NCBI GenBank assembly: GCA_002423705.1
Contig: DINW01000091.1
Span: 1-7,441 of the forward strand
Source of the DNA: Clostridium sp. UBA5530
GTDB lineage: Bacteria > Bacillota > Clostridia > Clostridiales > Clostridiaceae
Direction: 5' to 3'
Length of the DNA stretch: 7,441 nucleotides
The stretch's first letter is position 1. Each line of letters begins with the position of its first letter. Below the pieces are notes generated by a model, which saw only the letters and a list, made by a program, of their open reading frames with translations, was not told the DNA's origin and searched no databases. Below, piece by piece: positions 1 to 6,549 of this stretch. Both the position numbers and the translations under genes were made by a program.

Positions 1-51
1 TGAATTATCTTTATGGTAAACTACTCCTGATTGAAGTATCTTAATAAGTTC

Positions 52-222
52 TTAAATTTCCTTAGTGTTTAATTCGTAAGTTACATTAGGCGGTTGCAAT
101 GTTGCAGTAACTGATTTAACATCATCCATATGAATATCTTTGAAAGGCATTTTTTCTTTAGGATTTTTAATTAAGAGTACTGTAATTATTGAAATAACAA
201 GCAGAACATATTTCTTTTTCAT
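52..222 (-). pseudogene. Small N-terminally membrane-anchored protein, probably interrupted by an in-frame stop
   Basis: The ATG at 222-220 sits 6 nt after a perfect AAGGAGG (229-235), so initiation is well supported. The 56-codon product starts MKKK followed by a hydrophobic run (residues 5-18, YVLLVISIITVLLI), which is a signal peptide or membrane anchor. No lipobox cysteine is visible. After it come PFKDIHMDDVKS and a TLQPPNVTYEL segment. TAA at 54-52 ends the frame, but codons 51 to 1 continue without a stop to the window edge (ELIKILQSGVVYHKDNS) and read like genuine protein that follows naturally from TKEI. I infer a nonsense mutation in a longer secreted or membrane protein gene. The alternative is a real 56-residue peptide with a chance open tail. 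A TATAAT-like box lies upstream (277-282, minus) without a convincing -35. I do not recognise the function. Confidence 0.6.
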
Positions 223-228
223 ATATGG

Positions 229-235
229 CCTCCTT
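229..235 (-). promoter_or_regulatory. Ribosome binding site of the interrupted small gene
   Basis: On the minus strand this reads AAGGAGG, a perfect Shine-Dalgarno, with a 6-nt spacer to the ATG at 222-220. It is the main reason to believe that the short reading frame below it was, or still is, translated. Confidence 0.75.
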
Positions 236-311
236 GTTAGTGAATATTGTAATACAACTAAAAAAATATATACTATATTATATATTTTTTTACATTAAAA
301 TCTCCATATCC

Positions 312-323
312 ATAGGACCCTAT
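312..323. repeat. Short inverted repeat ATAGG-AC-CCTAT
   Basis: ATAGG (312-316) and CCTAT (319-323) are perfect complements separated by two bases. It is the outermost hairpin on the left side of the structured module. Alone it would be weak. Its position next to two other hairpins makes it worth recording. Confidence 0.4.
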
Positions 324-339
324 ATAAGTTCAACCAATA

Positions 340-354
340 TTGGGTAAAACCCAA
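340..354. repeat. Hairpin TTGGGT-AAA-ACCCAA
   Basis: A perfect 6-bp stem (340-345 with 349-354) around a 3-nt loop. It is not followed by a T tract on either strand, so it does not look like a simple terminator. It belongs to the structured module at 312-456. Confidence 0.5.
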
Positions 355-359
355 ACTAA

Positions 360-456
360 GTTTCACTTAATCTCATGTCTACCTGCTGTAACACTCTATC
401 CTCTTTAGTTTTGAGATAACAGCAACTACGCCCCTAGACAGGTTTCACTTGATCTC
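360..456. repeat. Nested hairpin flanked by 15-bp direct repeats (structured RNA or transposon-end candidate)
   Basis: Two direct repeats, GTTTCACTTAATCTC (360-374) and GTTTCACTTGATCTC (442-456), differ at one base. Between them three complementary pairs nest in order: TGTCTA (376-381) with TAGACA (435-440); TGCTGT (384-389) with ACAGCA (419-424); and TATCCTC (397-403) with GAGATA (413-418, one C bulged). Together they form one long branched or interrupted hairpin, on either strand. Compensated nesting of this kind suggests a folded RNA or a single-stranded DNA end. Possible identities are the right end or guide-RNA region of an IS200/IS605-type (TnpB) element, an IStron remnant, or an orphan regulatory RNA. 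No transposase gene is present in the window, so this is inference. Confidence 0.45.
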
Positions 457-535
457 TTTGGCATCTTAGCTTTTAATACTATTCTAACTAAAAGTTGGTA
501 TTTTGTCCAAATCAATTAAAAATACTTACTAAATA

Positions 536-564
536 TTTACTATTTTGTAAATGTATGATATATT
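536..564 (+). promoter_or_regulatory. Probable sigma-A promoter of the NlpC/P60 gene
   Basis: A -35-like TTTACT (536-541) and a -10-like TATATT (559-564) are separated by exactly 17 bp and lie 38 bp before the start codon. The match is 4/6 and 5/6 to consensus. In AT-rich DNA such matches can arise by chance, but position and spacing fit well. Confidence 0.5.
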
Positions 565-587
565 GTTCTCGTAAAATAAATTTATAC

Positions 588-594
588 AAGGGGG
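588..594 (+). promoter_or_regulatory. Ribosome binding site of the NlpC/P60 gene
   Basis: AAGGGGG lies 7 nt before the ATG at 602-604. It is a near-consensus Shine-Dalgarno and fixes this start, which also places the signal peptide exactly at the N-terminus. Confidence 0.7.
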
Positions 595-601
595 CATTTT
601 A

Positions 602-2110
602 ATGATTAAAAAGAAGTGGACTAAATTATTAGCAGGAACAGTATGCATTTTCTCACTAATATTGCTACAGCCTAAAGAAGCTATTGCATATAATCCTGGT
701 GGAGATGGAAGAATTAAATTTAACTCATGGGACATTTCAAATTTCAACAGCACTTTGGATTTATGGACTCAAACTAGAGATAACTATGATGCTGAAAAGG
801 TAAAAGGCAGGGTGACGTATGGTGACTTTGATGGCAATGGAAAAGATGAAATAGTTGCATTTTATGATTATGGTAATAGCACTACAGAAATTCATCGTTT
901 ATACCAAGGATCACAATATTACAATGAATCTGCTTGGAACTCAGGAGCTGGGAACTTTAATGCAAATAGCATTACAAACAAGGTAGTTGCAGGAGATTTC
1001 AATGGGGATGGTAAGGATGAGGTAGTAGCACTGTATGATTATCTTAATCATACATCTACAATGTTTCAATTTTCATTAAATGGAGATAAAAGAACTTTTT
1101 CCCCTAAAGATGTATGGGATGCAACAGGGTTTGATGGACAAGATGTAGCAGCTATTGTAGCAGGAGATTTTGATGGAGATAGAAAAGATGAAGTTTTAAT
1201 TTTTTATGATTATGGCAGCAATAAAACGGGAATGTTTGAACTAAAAATGAATTCCAATGGAAAATTTATTAGTAGATACGCATGGGAAAGTACAACCTAT
1301 GATGCCAGTAAAATTAAGGGTAAAACTGTAGCAGGAGACTTTAATGGAGATGGAAAAGATGAAGTGGCAATGTTTTATGATTATGGTAATGCAAAAACAT
1401 CAATATGGTCTTTATGCAACCAAAATAATTCTTACTTAGCTACAGAAACGTGGCATGGGGATGCATTTAATGCTTCAAAAATAAATGATAAAGTAGTATC
1501 AACTCATAACAAAAATAAATCTAAGGATAAAATAGTCACATTTTATGACTACTCCAATAATGTGACAGGTGTATTTACATGGGATTTACAATCTAACAAT
1601 AAATTCACACCTAAGCTAGAAAAAGAGGTAAGCAATTATGAAGCAGATAGGATAGCAGGAAGAGTAGCCATAGGAAAATTTGATGGGCAGACTATAAGAG
1701 TAGCTGGAATGTATGATGGAACTATTGTTAATTCTCAAACTATGGGAGATAAAATAGTAGCTGAAGCCAGAAAGCATTTAGGAAAACCTTACCAGTGGGA
1801 TGGTAAGGGCCCTGATTATTTTGATTGTTCCGGTTTGGTGCAATATGTATTTAAGCAATTTGGAATTTCTCTTCCCGCTCCTACTACTAACCAAGTAAAT
1901 TATGGAGAATTTGTAGCAAAATCCGATTTACAACCAGGAGATTTGGTGTTCTTTAATGATACCTATGATGGTCCAAATCCAACCCACGTAGGCATATATA
2001 CAGGTAATGGTAAGTTTATAGAGGCAGGTAGCACTGTAGTAACTGAAAGCAACTTATATAGTAGTTATAATATAAGTCATTATGCAACAGCTAGAAGAAT
2101 AGTGAAATAA
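602..2110 (+). CDS. Secreted NlpC/P60 family peptidase with FG-GAP-like repeats
   Basis: A probable exported peptidoglycan hydrolase. Residues 1-29 form a signal peptide (MIKKK, hydrophobic core, AIA before Tyr30); Cys15 is not in a lipobox. Residues about 38-375 carry six repeats with a near-constant 57-residue period, with the GDF motif at 74, 131, 188, 245 and degenerate forms at about 301 and 358. The first four have D-x-D/N-G-x-x-K-D-E loops typical of Ca2+-binding FG-GAP/VCBS repeats followed by FYDYG or a similar motif; the last two have lost most acidic residues. This suggests a beta-propeller-like stalk or binding module. Residues about 381-500 are an NlpC/P60 domain: Cys409 in FDCSGLV and His462 in THVGIYTGNG. 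The domain family cleaves peptide stems (commonly D-Glu-diamino acid bonds). The usual third polar residue, 12 residues after His, is here Glu474. The gene appears monocistronic, with its own promoter and terminator. The exact substrate is not visible. Confidence 0.92.
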   Translation: MIKKKWTKLLAGTVCIFSLILLQPKEAIAYNPGGDGRIKFNSWDISNFNSTLDLWTQTRDNYDAEKVKGRVTYGDFDGNGKDEIVAFYDYGNSTTEIHRLYQGSQYYNESAWNSGAGNFNANSITNKVVAGDFNGDGKDEVVALYDYLNHTSTMFQFSLNGDKRTFSPKDVWDATGFDGQDVAAIVAGDFDGDRKDEVLIFYDYGSNKTGMFELKMNSNGKFISRYAWESTTYDASKIKGKTVAGDFNGDGKDEVAMFYDYGNAKTSIWSLCNQNNSYLATETWHGDAFNASKINDKVVSTHNKNKSKDKIVTFYDYSNNVTGVFTWDLQSNNKFTPKLEKEVSNYEADRIAGRVAIGKFDGQTIRVAGMYDGTIVNSQTMGDKIVAEARKHLGKPYQWDGKGPDYFDCSGLVQYVFKQFGISLPAPTTNQVNYGEFVAKSDLQPGDLVFFNDTYDGPNPTHVGIYTGNGKFIEAGSTVVTESNLYSSYNISHYATARRIVK

Positions 2111-2135
2111 TCCAAAAATTACTATTTTAAAAATA

Positions 2136-2166
2136 GGCATATACAAATTGTGTATATGCCCTTTTT
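2136..2166 (+). terminator. Strong rho-independent terminator, bidirectional
   Basis: GGCATATACA (2136-2145) and TGTATATGCC (2151-2160) form a perfect 10-bp stem with a 5-nt loop, followed by CTTTTT. It lies 26 bp after the stop of the NlpC/P60 gene. On the minus strand the stem is followed by TATTTTTAAAAT, so it can also end the convergent 211-residue gene. Confidence 0.9.
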
Positions 2167-2199
2167 CCAAAATAGATTATTCTCAATCCTTTTTAAATA

Positions 2200-2835
2200 T
2201 TATAATGATAATTTAATACCTTGTCCTCCATTGATTTTCATAATATCTGATAGCATCATCATTACCTTATTATTGTTCATAAGATTTTTAATCTTATCAT
2301 TTGATTGTAAACTTGTATCACCATTCAACTTAATTTTGTTATTTTCATCAAAATCTAGTTGAACAGAACCATGCTTTCCTAATTTAGATTTTTGTTTTTC
2401 TCTTTCCTTATCTGCTTCATCTAATATTTCTAGAAATCCCCTTCTAAGTCTTCTACGAATTTCTTTTTCTTCCTCACTAAGGGGACATTCAAAACGTTGT
2501 CCATTAACAACAATCCATCTTTTCTCATCATCAATGCCTAATTCTTCCCACTGGCATTCTGGATTGTTGGTAGTATAATTCATTATTTGATTAAAAGAAC
2601 CTCTATCAACATATAAAGTTGTATGTGCAGCAGTTCCTTTATCTATAAGCATCCCCCCCACAGTATTAGTCCTGGAAAGATTTTTTGTTGATGTGGAAAT
2701 ATCTAGGACGTCTTTAGGTTGTGAAAGTTTTACCTTGCTGTTTTTGGATGAATTTATATCTTTTATTTCAGAATTATTTTTTGATAAGTTATTTAAATTT
2801 TCTCCATAAGTTCCTTTGATATAGTTAATATTCAT
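2200..2835 (-). CDS. Hypothetical cytoplasmic protein, 211 residues
   Basis: I do not recognise this protein. It has no signal peptide or membrane segment. Residues 1-60 are Ser/Asn/Lys-rich and look disordered, ending in a KDVLDIS segment. Residues about 70-118 look like a folded core with conserved-looking aromatic and cysteine positions (CQWEELGID, KRWIVVNGQRFECPLS). Residues about 119-152 form a highly charged helix (EEEKEIRRRLRRG and onward), and the tail is Asn/Lys/Met-rich. The MNIN start plus DVLDIS loosely recalls N-termini of clostridial flagellar or FlgM-like proteins, but this is only a resemblance. A purine-rich GAAGGTG precedes the ATG by about 4 nt. It converges on the NlpC/P60 gene and is followed by the shared terminator. 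It is probably transcribed alone, since the upstream acetyltransferase gene has a possible terminator of its own. Confidence 0.75.
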   Translation of the reverse strand: MNINYIKGTYGENLNNLSKNNSEIKDINSSKNSKVKLSQPKDVLDISTSTKNLSRTNTVGGMLIDKGTAAHTTLYVDRGSFNQIMNYTTNNPECQWEELGIDDEKRWIVVNGQRFECPLSEEEKEIRRRLRRGFLEILDEADKEREKQKSKLGKHGSVQLDFDENNKIKLNGDTSLQSNDKIKNLMNNNKVMMMLSDIMKINGGQGIKLSL

Positions 2836-2875
2836 AAAACACCTTCTTTCTCTTAATAATATCTTCGTCTAAAGT

Positions 2876-2902
2876 TACTAGTTGCTTTAGTTGCTTTAGT
2901 TG
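2876..2902. repeat. Three 9-bp tandem units upstream of the 211-residue gene
   Basis: TACTAGTTG, CTTTAGTTG and CTTTAGTTG follow each other directly, and part of a further copy (TTTTC) continues. The array lies 41-67 bp upstream of the start codon of the minus-strand gene, where a promoter or operator would be expected. It could be a binding-site array or simple slippage. Confidence 0.5.
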
Positions 2903-2926
2903 TTTTCATAGTACTTAAAATAGAAA

Positions 2927-2956
2927 AACTGACCAAGGGTAAAAACTTAATCAGTT
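2927..2956 (-). terminator. Possible weak terminator of the acetyltransferase gene
   Basis: AACTGA (2927-2932) pairs with TCAGTT (2951-2956), and on the minus strand the stem is followed by TTTCTATTTT. The stem is only 6 bp and the loop is 18 nt, with at most three further internal pairs. It lies about 80 bp after the acetyltransferase stop codon, so the call rests mainly on position and the T tract. Confidence 0.4.
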
Positions 2957-3033
2957 AAATTTATTAAAATTCTTCTTTGGTAAATATTAATTACTTAGAG
3001 TAACTAAATTTCTCATAACAATAACTAATATCA

Positions 3034-3759
3034 TTACAAATCTTTTAATCTTGTTCGAAAACAATGAGACCAAGTTGGAATATAACCAGCTTTAACAGCA
3101 ACACGCTGTGAAGAAATATTTCCACAATCTGTACTGTAATATGGTACTATTCCTCTATTAAGAATATCAATAGTTAATATGTTAACCATTGTAGTAGCAA
3201 GATTATTTCCACGGTATTCAGCTAGGACATCTACATTAATCTGCCACAAATGTTGGCACTCAATAACTGCACTTGCAATGCCAACAACTTTGCCTTTATA
3301 TTTAGTTACTATTGCTAAAGCTTCTGGGTGCAGGCTATGAGTATCATACTGTAAAGCAAAATTAAAACCTTTTAGAGTATATAACTTTGGTATATCCTTT
3401 TTCTCAACAAATTCATATTCAAATTTATTATTTTTATTAAGCAAAGCTATTTTATCTAAATCAGGTAAAAAGTATGGATTAACTCCGTAAACAAATGGCA
3501 TATTCAATGCCTCATATCTTGTCTTGCCCTGAAGGTTTTTACGAATCAAGGGTAGAATATTAGATGAAGCATTTATAATAACACCCTTACCAAATGTGAT
3601 CATTTCCAGACGAGGATTAATAAATGGATATGGTCGTCTACCTTCTAGCTCCTTTGCTTCAGTAAAAATTAAACCATCTTTCAAAAAATCTTCAGGAGAA
3701 CAGTTGTAATCAATGGCAAGTTGATTATAAACTTGCTCCATCATTTTCTTTTTATCCAT
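3034..3759 (-). CDS. GNAT family N-acetyltransferase
   Basis: A 241-residue protein with a C-terminal GNAT fold (about 115-235), expected to transfer an acyl group from acetyl-CoA to an amine on an unknown substrate. Visible motifs are the beta4 strand and acetyl-CoA loop (LWQINVDVLAEYRGNNLAT, residues 171-189) and the segment GNISSQRVAVKAGYIPTW (213-230), the usual Asn/Ser plus alpha-helix region ending in AGY. The N-terminal half (1-115) is the extension seen in a common Firmicute GNAT group in which this domain is preceded by a second, diverged half. In the canonical R-x-x-G-x-G/A loop the middle Gly is replaced by Asn186 (R183, N186, A188). It is cytoplasmic. GGAGG lies 13 nt before the ATG, a long spacing, but no alternative in-frame start fits better. 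It is separated from the defence genes upstream by about 400 bp and a terminator, so a functional link is not implied. Confidence 0.88.
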   Translation of the reverse strand: MDKKKMMEQVYNQLAIDYNCSPEDFLKDGLIFTEAKELEGRRPYPFINPRLEMITFGKGVIINASSNILPLIRKNLQGKTRYEALNMPFVYGVNPYFLPDLDKIALLNKNNKFEYEFVEKKDIPKLYTLKGFNFALQYDTHSLHPEALAIVTKYKGKVVGIASAVIECQHLWQINVDVLAEYRGNNLATTMVNILTIDILNRGIVPYYSTDCGNISSQRVAVKAGYIPTWSHCFRTRLKDL

Positions 3760-3807
3760 GTTTAAACACCATCCTCCATATTAATAAGTTTAATTTGTTA
3801 ATTTATA

Positions 3808-3836
3808 TATATATTTTTTCCATAGTGATTTCTTAA
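3808..3836 (-). promoter_or_regulatory. Possible promoter of the acetyltransferase gene
   Basis: On the minus strand TTAAGA (3836-3831) and TATATA (3813-3808) are 17 bp apart and about 50 bp before the start codon. Each box matches only part of the consensus and the region is very AT-rich, so this is a weak call. Confidence 0.3.
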
Positions 3837-3922
3837 CACAATATAGATATATTATATCAAATAATTAACAATTATGAATATATTTAATAATTATTCTTTG
3901 CCATGTACCCTACAGTAGCTAA

Positions 3923-3962
3923 AAAATCAGCCTTACCACATTAAATATGGGAAGCTGATTTT
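3923..3962 (-). terminator. Rho-independent terminator downstream of the McrBC-like genes
   Basis: AAAATCAGC (3923-3931) pairs perfectly with GCTGATTTT (3954-3962), 9 bp. An alternative register extends the stem inward with CTT/AAG and CCA/TGG pairs. On the minus strand the stem runs into TTTTTT. It lies about 200 bp after the nuclease stop codon and separates it from the acetyltransferase gene. The plus-strand side also has a TTTTCTT run. Confidence 0.75.
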
Positions 3963-4125
3963 CTTAATATTATATTTTCTCTTATTTTAAATTTAATATA
4001 GGATATCTTATATGTCTCTATTATAATTCTCTAGCAAACTCTTCATCCAATATACCTTTTTTCTGCTTTCAACCTGACATTAGCAATAAAAATTATTCTA
4101 ATTTTAAAAAAATACTAGACCCCTT

Positions 4126-4158
4126 ACAAAGATTCAAAGTGAAATAAACAATCTTTGT
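4126..4158 (-). terminator. Hairpin just after the McrC-like stop codon
   Basis: ACAAAGATT (4126-4134) and AATCTTTGT (4150-4158) form a perfect 9-bp AT-rich stem with a 15-nt loop, starting 9 bp after the nuclease stop codon. A TATTTTTTT run follows on the minus strand about 12 nt beyond the stem. It may be a weak first terminator or a 3'-end stabilising hairpin, with the better terminator at 3923-3962 as backup. Confidence 0.45.
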
Positions 4159-4167
4159 TGCATACCC

Positions 4168-6549
4168 TTAAACATAGTTTTCTAATTCACTGAATTTTAC
4201 TATTCGGCCATCAATTTTAATAATTTTGTCTTCTATTATTTGTATAATTCTATTATTTATATGATAACAATTATTACTCTTTCTAATACTGTAATTATGT
4301 TTATCTGCAATTTTTTTAATCTTTTTATACACTAAAACTTCTAAATTACTTTTATACTTTAACTCATGTATATTTTGTGCATTTAACAATAAATATAACG
4401 TTGTATATGTTACAACCTGAGTTCCATATTGTATTGGTTCAATTTTAGGTATTTCCTTTACCCATTGAAAATTTATTCTAATGTATTCTTCATTTTCAGC
4501 TCCTTTTCTGCATTCTATTTCTCTGCATTCACTTCTCTTATACTCAATTATATCCTTTATTTTTCCATAGTACTTTATTCCTGAATTTTCATTAAAGGAT
4601 TTATTTGATTGATAAAACGCCACATACTCAATATTGGTTCCAACATTAAGTAATGATTTTTTAGGTATATGGTAAAATAATCCCCTTATATAGCTATTGC
4701 AATGTTTTTCATCCTTAACATTAGCTACCATTACATTTTCTAATTTAAATTTACTGTAATCATCATATTCATCTAAAACTACTCTCTTACTTCTGGCTTC
4801 TAGACTAGTTCCCTCTATTATATTTCTTAGATGCTCTGTAATTAGTGATGTGCTTCCTGGCAGCATGGGAAATGCTCCTATGTTAACTTTCTCTATACTT
4901 TTATAGAATTTGTGGGATATAAATTGTTTTTCATCACTATAAGGAAACATTACATATGCTCCAAAAGTTTTATACTTAAATTGTACATTATTATCAAGTT
5001 CACTCACTATAGAATCCCTATATCTATGCATAACATTTATATCATCTTCAACCGGTCCAGGTTGTCCATTTGCATCTATTGATATTCTATATTTTGCATC
5101 AAATATATATATCCTATCATCATTTTCATCTGATATATTTTTTATGCATAGGACTGTATCAGGTCTTTGATTTGTAGTTGGAAGAGCTGAATATGATTTG
5201 TTATACCATAACTCCAATTTGTTTTTCTCATTCTTGTATATCATTTTTGCTTCTTCATTTTGCAGCAGAGAAAAATATAATCCATTGTCACTAAACTTTG
5301 CAATACCATACTCTGTTACTTCATACCCAAGGTATTTTAAAATATTATGTAATTTTAAATAACACCATACTTCATATAATTTATATATTTTCTTAGGTGT
5401 AATTTTATATAAATCTTTCCCAATATCTAATCCTTTATTTAATAAAATATATTTTTTATAAATCTCTTTATATCCTGGAGCCATCTGAAATACTAATGTC
5501 ATTGATTTCTTGTCTTTCAAATCATCTACATTTTTAAAGTGTCCCTTTAAATGCCTATCCAACATTTTTATCTTTTGCCTTATAAAATTGATCCAAGAAT
5601 TGTTACTATCATAATTTTTAAGGATATTTTTTTCTATATATTTAAGTCTCATTATTATGCTTGTAATCATATATTTTACATACCTATTTTCAAAAATATT
5701 AATAGTAGTTTCTTTTCTTATTTCTATTACTTTGTCTGGAATATATGATTTATTATTAATAGTCAATATGCCATTTTTATTTTCAATAAGACTATTGGGG
5801 TGTTTTCTAATGTAATCAATAGTTCTGTTAGAAATTCTCTTTGCTTTATGTGAATTTACCAATAAATAATTACTTTCCACTTTATGTTTAGTATTACTTT
5901 CTATCCTCTTTAAAGCTCTCTCAATATCATCAAATATTATTTTTAAAATATTAATATATTCACTGTTACTTTGATTTTCTGTATCAGTAAGCTTAGTATT
6001 AATATATGTTTTTCCTAAGAATTCAAAAGCTAGTCCACAAATCTCATCATTAACTTCTCTTATTAATTCCTTGTAATCTTTCATATAATCTATTTTAGCT
6101 GGAAAGACTTCTATAGTTAAAGTTAAAATGCTTTTTCCCTTAACTAGAATATCAAATGTTGAATATCCTATATCAGATGAAAATTCTATTATTCCAACTT
6201 TAATTTTTCCAACTTTAAGTAAGTTGTTTTTTAGGTTTGTATCCATATGAATTATAGTTACTTCATTATCATTTTTGCTTTCTATAACAATTTGATATTT
6301 CCCATCCTCAAAAAATGTAGGCGGCATTAAATTGCTGTTGTTTTCAACCAGTCCACCAAATGATGTTATTGTGTTTACCTTAGTTTTGTCAGCATATTCT
6401 CCATGGATAAAAATATGTCCTTCTACATTTACATTTTTCTTTAAGTTTAATGATTTCTTATTTACTACATCACCTTGAATTGTTATTTCAAATTCTTCAC
6501 AGTCTAATTTTATTAAAGTATTCCTATAACCAGAAGGAAGTAAAGCCAT
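4168..6549 (-). CDS. McrC-like nuclease subunit: DUF2357 region plus PD-(D/E)XK core and C-terminal extension
   Basis: The probable effector nuclease of a McrBC-type defence pair, 793 residues. Residues about 1-150 are mostly beta-rich and about 150-360 mostly helical, matching DUF2357/McrC-type N-terminal regions, with the hallmark FENRYVKYMI near 286-295. The PD-(D/E)XK core follows: Glu393 in LYEVWCYLKL, Pro-Asp (463-464) in QRPDTVL, Asp484-Ala-Lys486 in YIFDAKYRI, and HRYRDSI (508-514), which matches the late helix motif. All expected catalytic residues are present. Residues about 600-793 are an extra C-terminal part with KYYGKIKDI (659-667) and INFQW (692-696), discussed as a finding. 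Classical McrC is about 350 residues, so this is more than twice as long. I prefer ATG 6549-6547, because AAGAGG (6558-6563) is 8 nt away from it and only 2 nt from the alternative ATG at 6555-6553. The gene overlaps the McrB-like gene by 26 bp, implying translational coupling and a joint complex. Confidence 0.88.
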   Translation of the reverse strand: MALLPSGYRNTLIKLDCEEFEITIQGDVVNKKSLNLKKNVNVEGHIFIHGEYADKTKVNTITSFGGLVENNSNLMPPTFFEDGKYQIVIESKNDNEVTIIHMDTNLKNNLLKVGKIKVGIIEFSSDIGYSTFDILVKGKSILTLTIEVFPAKIDYMKDYKELIREVNDEICGLAFEFLGKTYINTKLTDTENQSNSEYINILKIIFDDIERALKRIESNTKHKVESNYLLVNSHKAKRISNRTIDYIRKHPNSLIENKNGILTINNKSYIPDKVIEIRKETTINIFENRYVKYMITSIIMRLKYIEKNILKNYDSNNSWINFIRQKIKMLDRHLKGHFKNVDDLKDKKSMTLVFQMAPGYKEIYKKYILLNKGLDIGKDLYKITPKKIYKLYEVWCYLKLHNILKYLGYEVTEYGIAKFSDNGLYFSLLQNEEAKMIYKNEKNKLELWYNKSYSALPTTNQRPDTVLCIKNISDENDDRIYIFDAKYRISIDANGQPGPVEDDINVMHRYRDSIVSELDNNVQFKYKTFGAYVMFPYSDEKQFISHKFYKSIEKVNIGAFPMLPGSTSLITEHLRNIIEGTSLEARSKRVVLDEYDDYSKFKLENVMVANVKDEKHCNSYIRGLFYHIPKKSLLNVGTNIEYVAFYQSNKSFNENSGIKYYGKIKDIIEYKRSECREIECRKGAENEEYIRINFQWVKEIPKIEPIQYGTQVVTYTTLYLLLNAQNIHELKYKSNLEVLVYKKIKKIADKHNYSIRKSNNCYHINNRIIQIIEDKIIKIDGRIVKFSELENYV

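Larger units (their letters stand above)
236..535. other. Intergenic region, AT-rich then structured
   Basis: This is the gap between two divergent genes. Positions 245-300 are almost pure A/T. From about 312 to 456 base composition changes: GC rises and several inverted and direct repeats appear, annotated separately. No reading frame of meaningful length covers the structured part on either strand; minus-strand frames are broken by stops. The last 70 bases lead into the promoter of the NlpC/P60 gene. Confidence 0.6.
3760..4167. other. Intergenic region between acetyltransferase and nuclease genes
   Basis: About 400 bp without a credible gene. It holds two hairpins with minus-strand T tracts downstream of the nuclease gene (described separately) and a weak promoter for the acetyltransferase. 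Short minus-strand frames around 4020-4065 (for example one reading KGILDEEFAREL) are under 20 codons and lack a start, so I do not call a gene. Confidence 0.6.

Noticed and set aside
360..456. CRISPR array based on the two direct repeats
   Set aside because: Only two copies of a 15-bp repeat, and the 67-bp interval is self-complementary rather than spacer-like; no cas gene is present.
529..753. Minus-strand reading frame of 74 codons over the start of the NlpC/P60 gene
   Set aside because: It lies antisense across the promoter and signal peptide of a strongly supported gene, shows no domain pattern, and has no good ribosome binding site.
2150..2362. Plus-strand reading frame of 70 codons starting inside the terminator
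   Set aside because: It overlaps the terminator stem and runs antisense to the 211-residue gene. Its hydrophobic look comes from reading AT-rich coding DNA backwards.
2991..3003. Hairpin TTACT-TAG-AGTAA after the acetyltransferase gene
   Set aside because: Only a 5-bp AT-rich stem with no T tract, expected by chance in this composition.
4020..4065. Short minus-strand frame reading KGILDEEFAREL, reminiscent of a SHOCT-type tail
   Set aside because: Fewer than 20 codons, preceded by a stop and without a start or ribosome binding site; chance is the simpler explanation.
5551..5748. Plus-strand frame of 65 codons within the nuclease gene
   Set aside because: Antisense shadow of the McrC-like coding region, with Phe/Tyr/Ile-rich composition typical of reversed Lys/Asn-rich codons.
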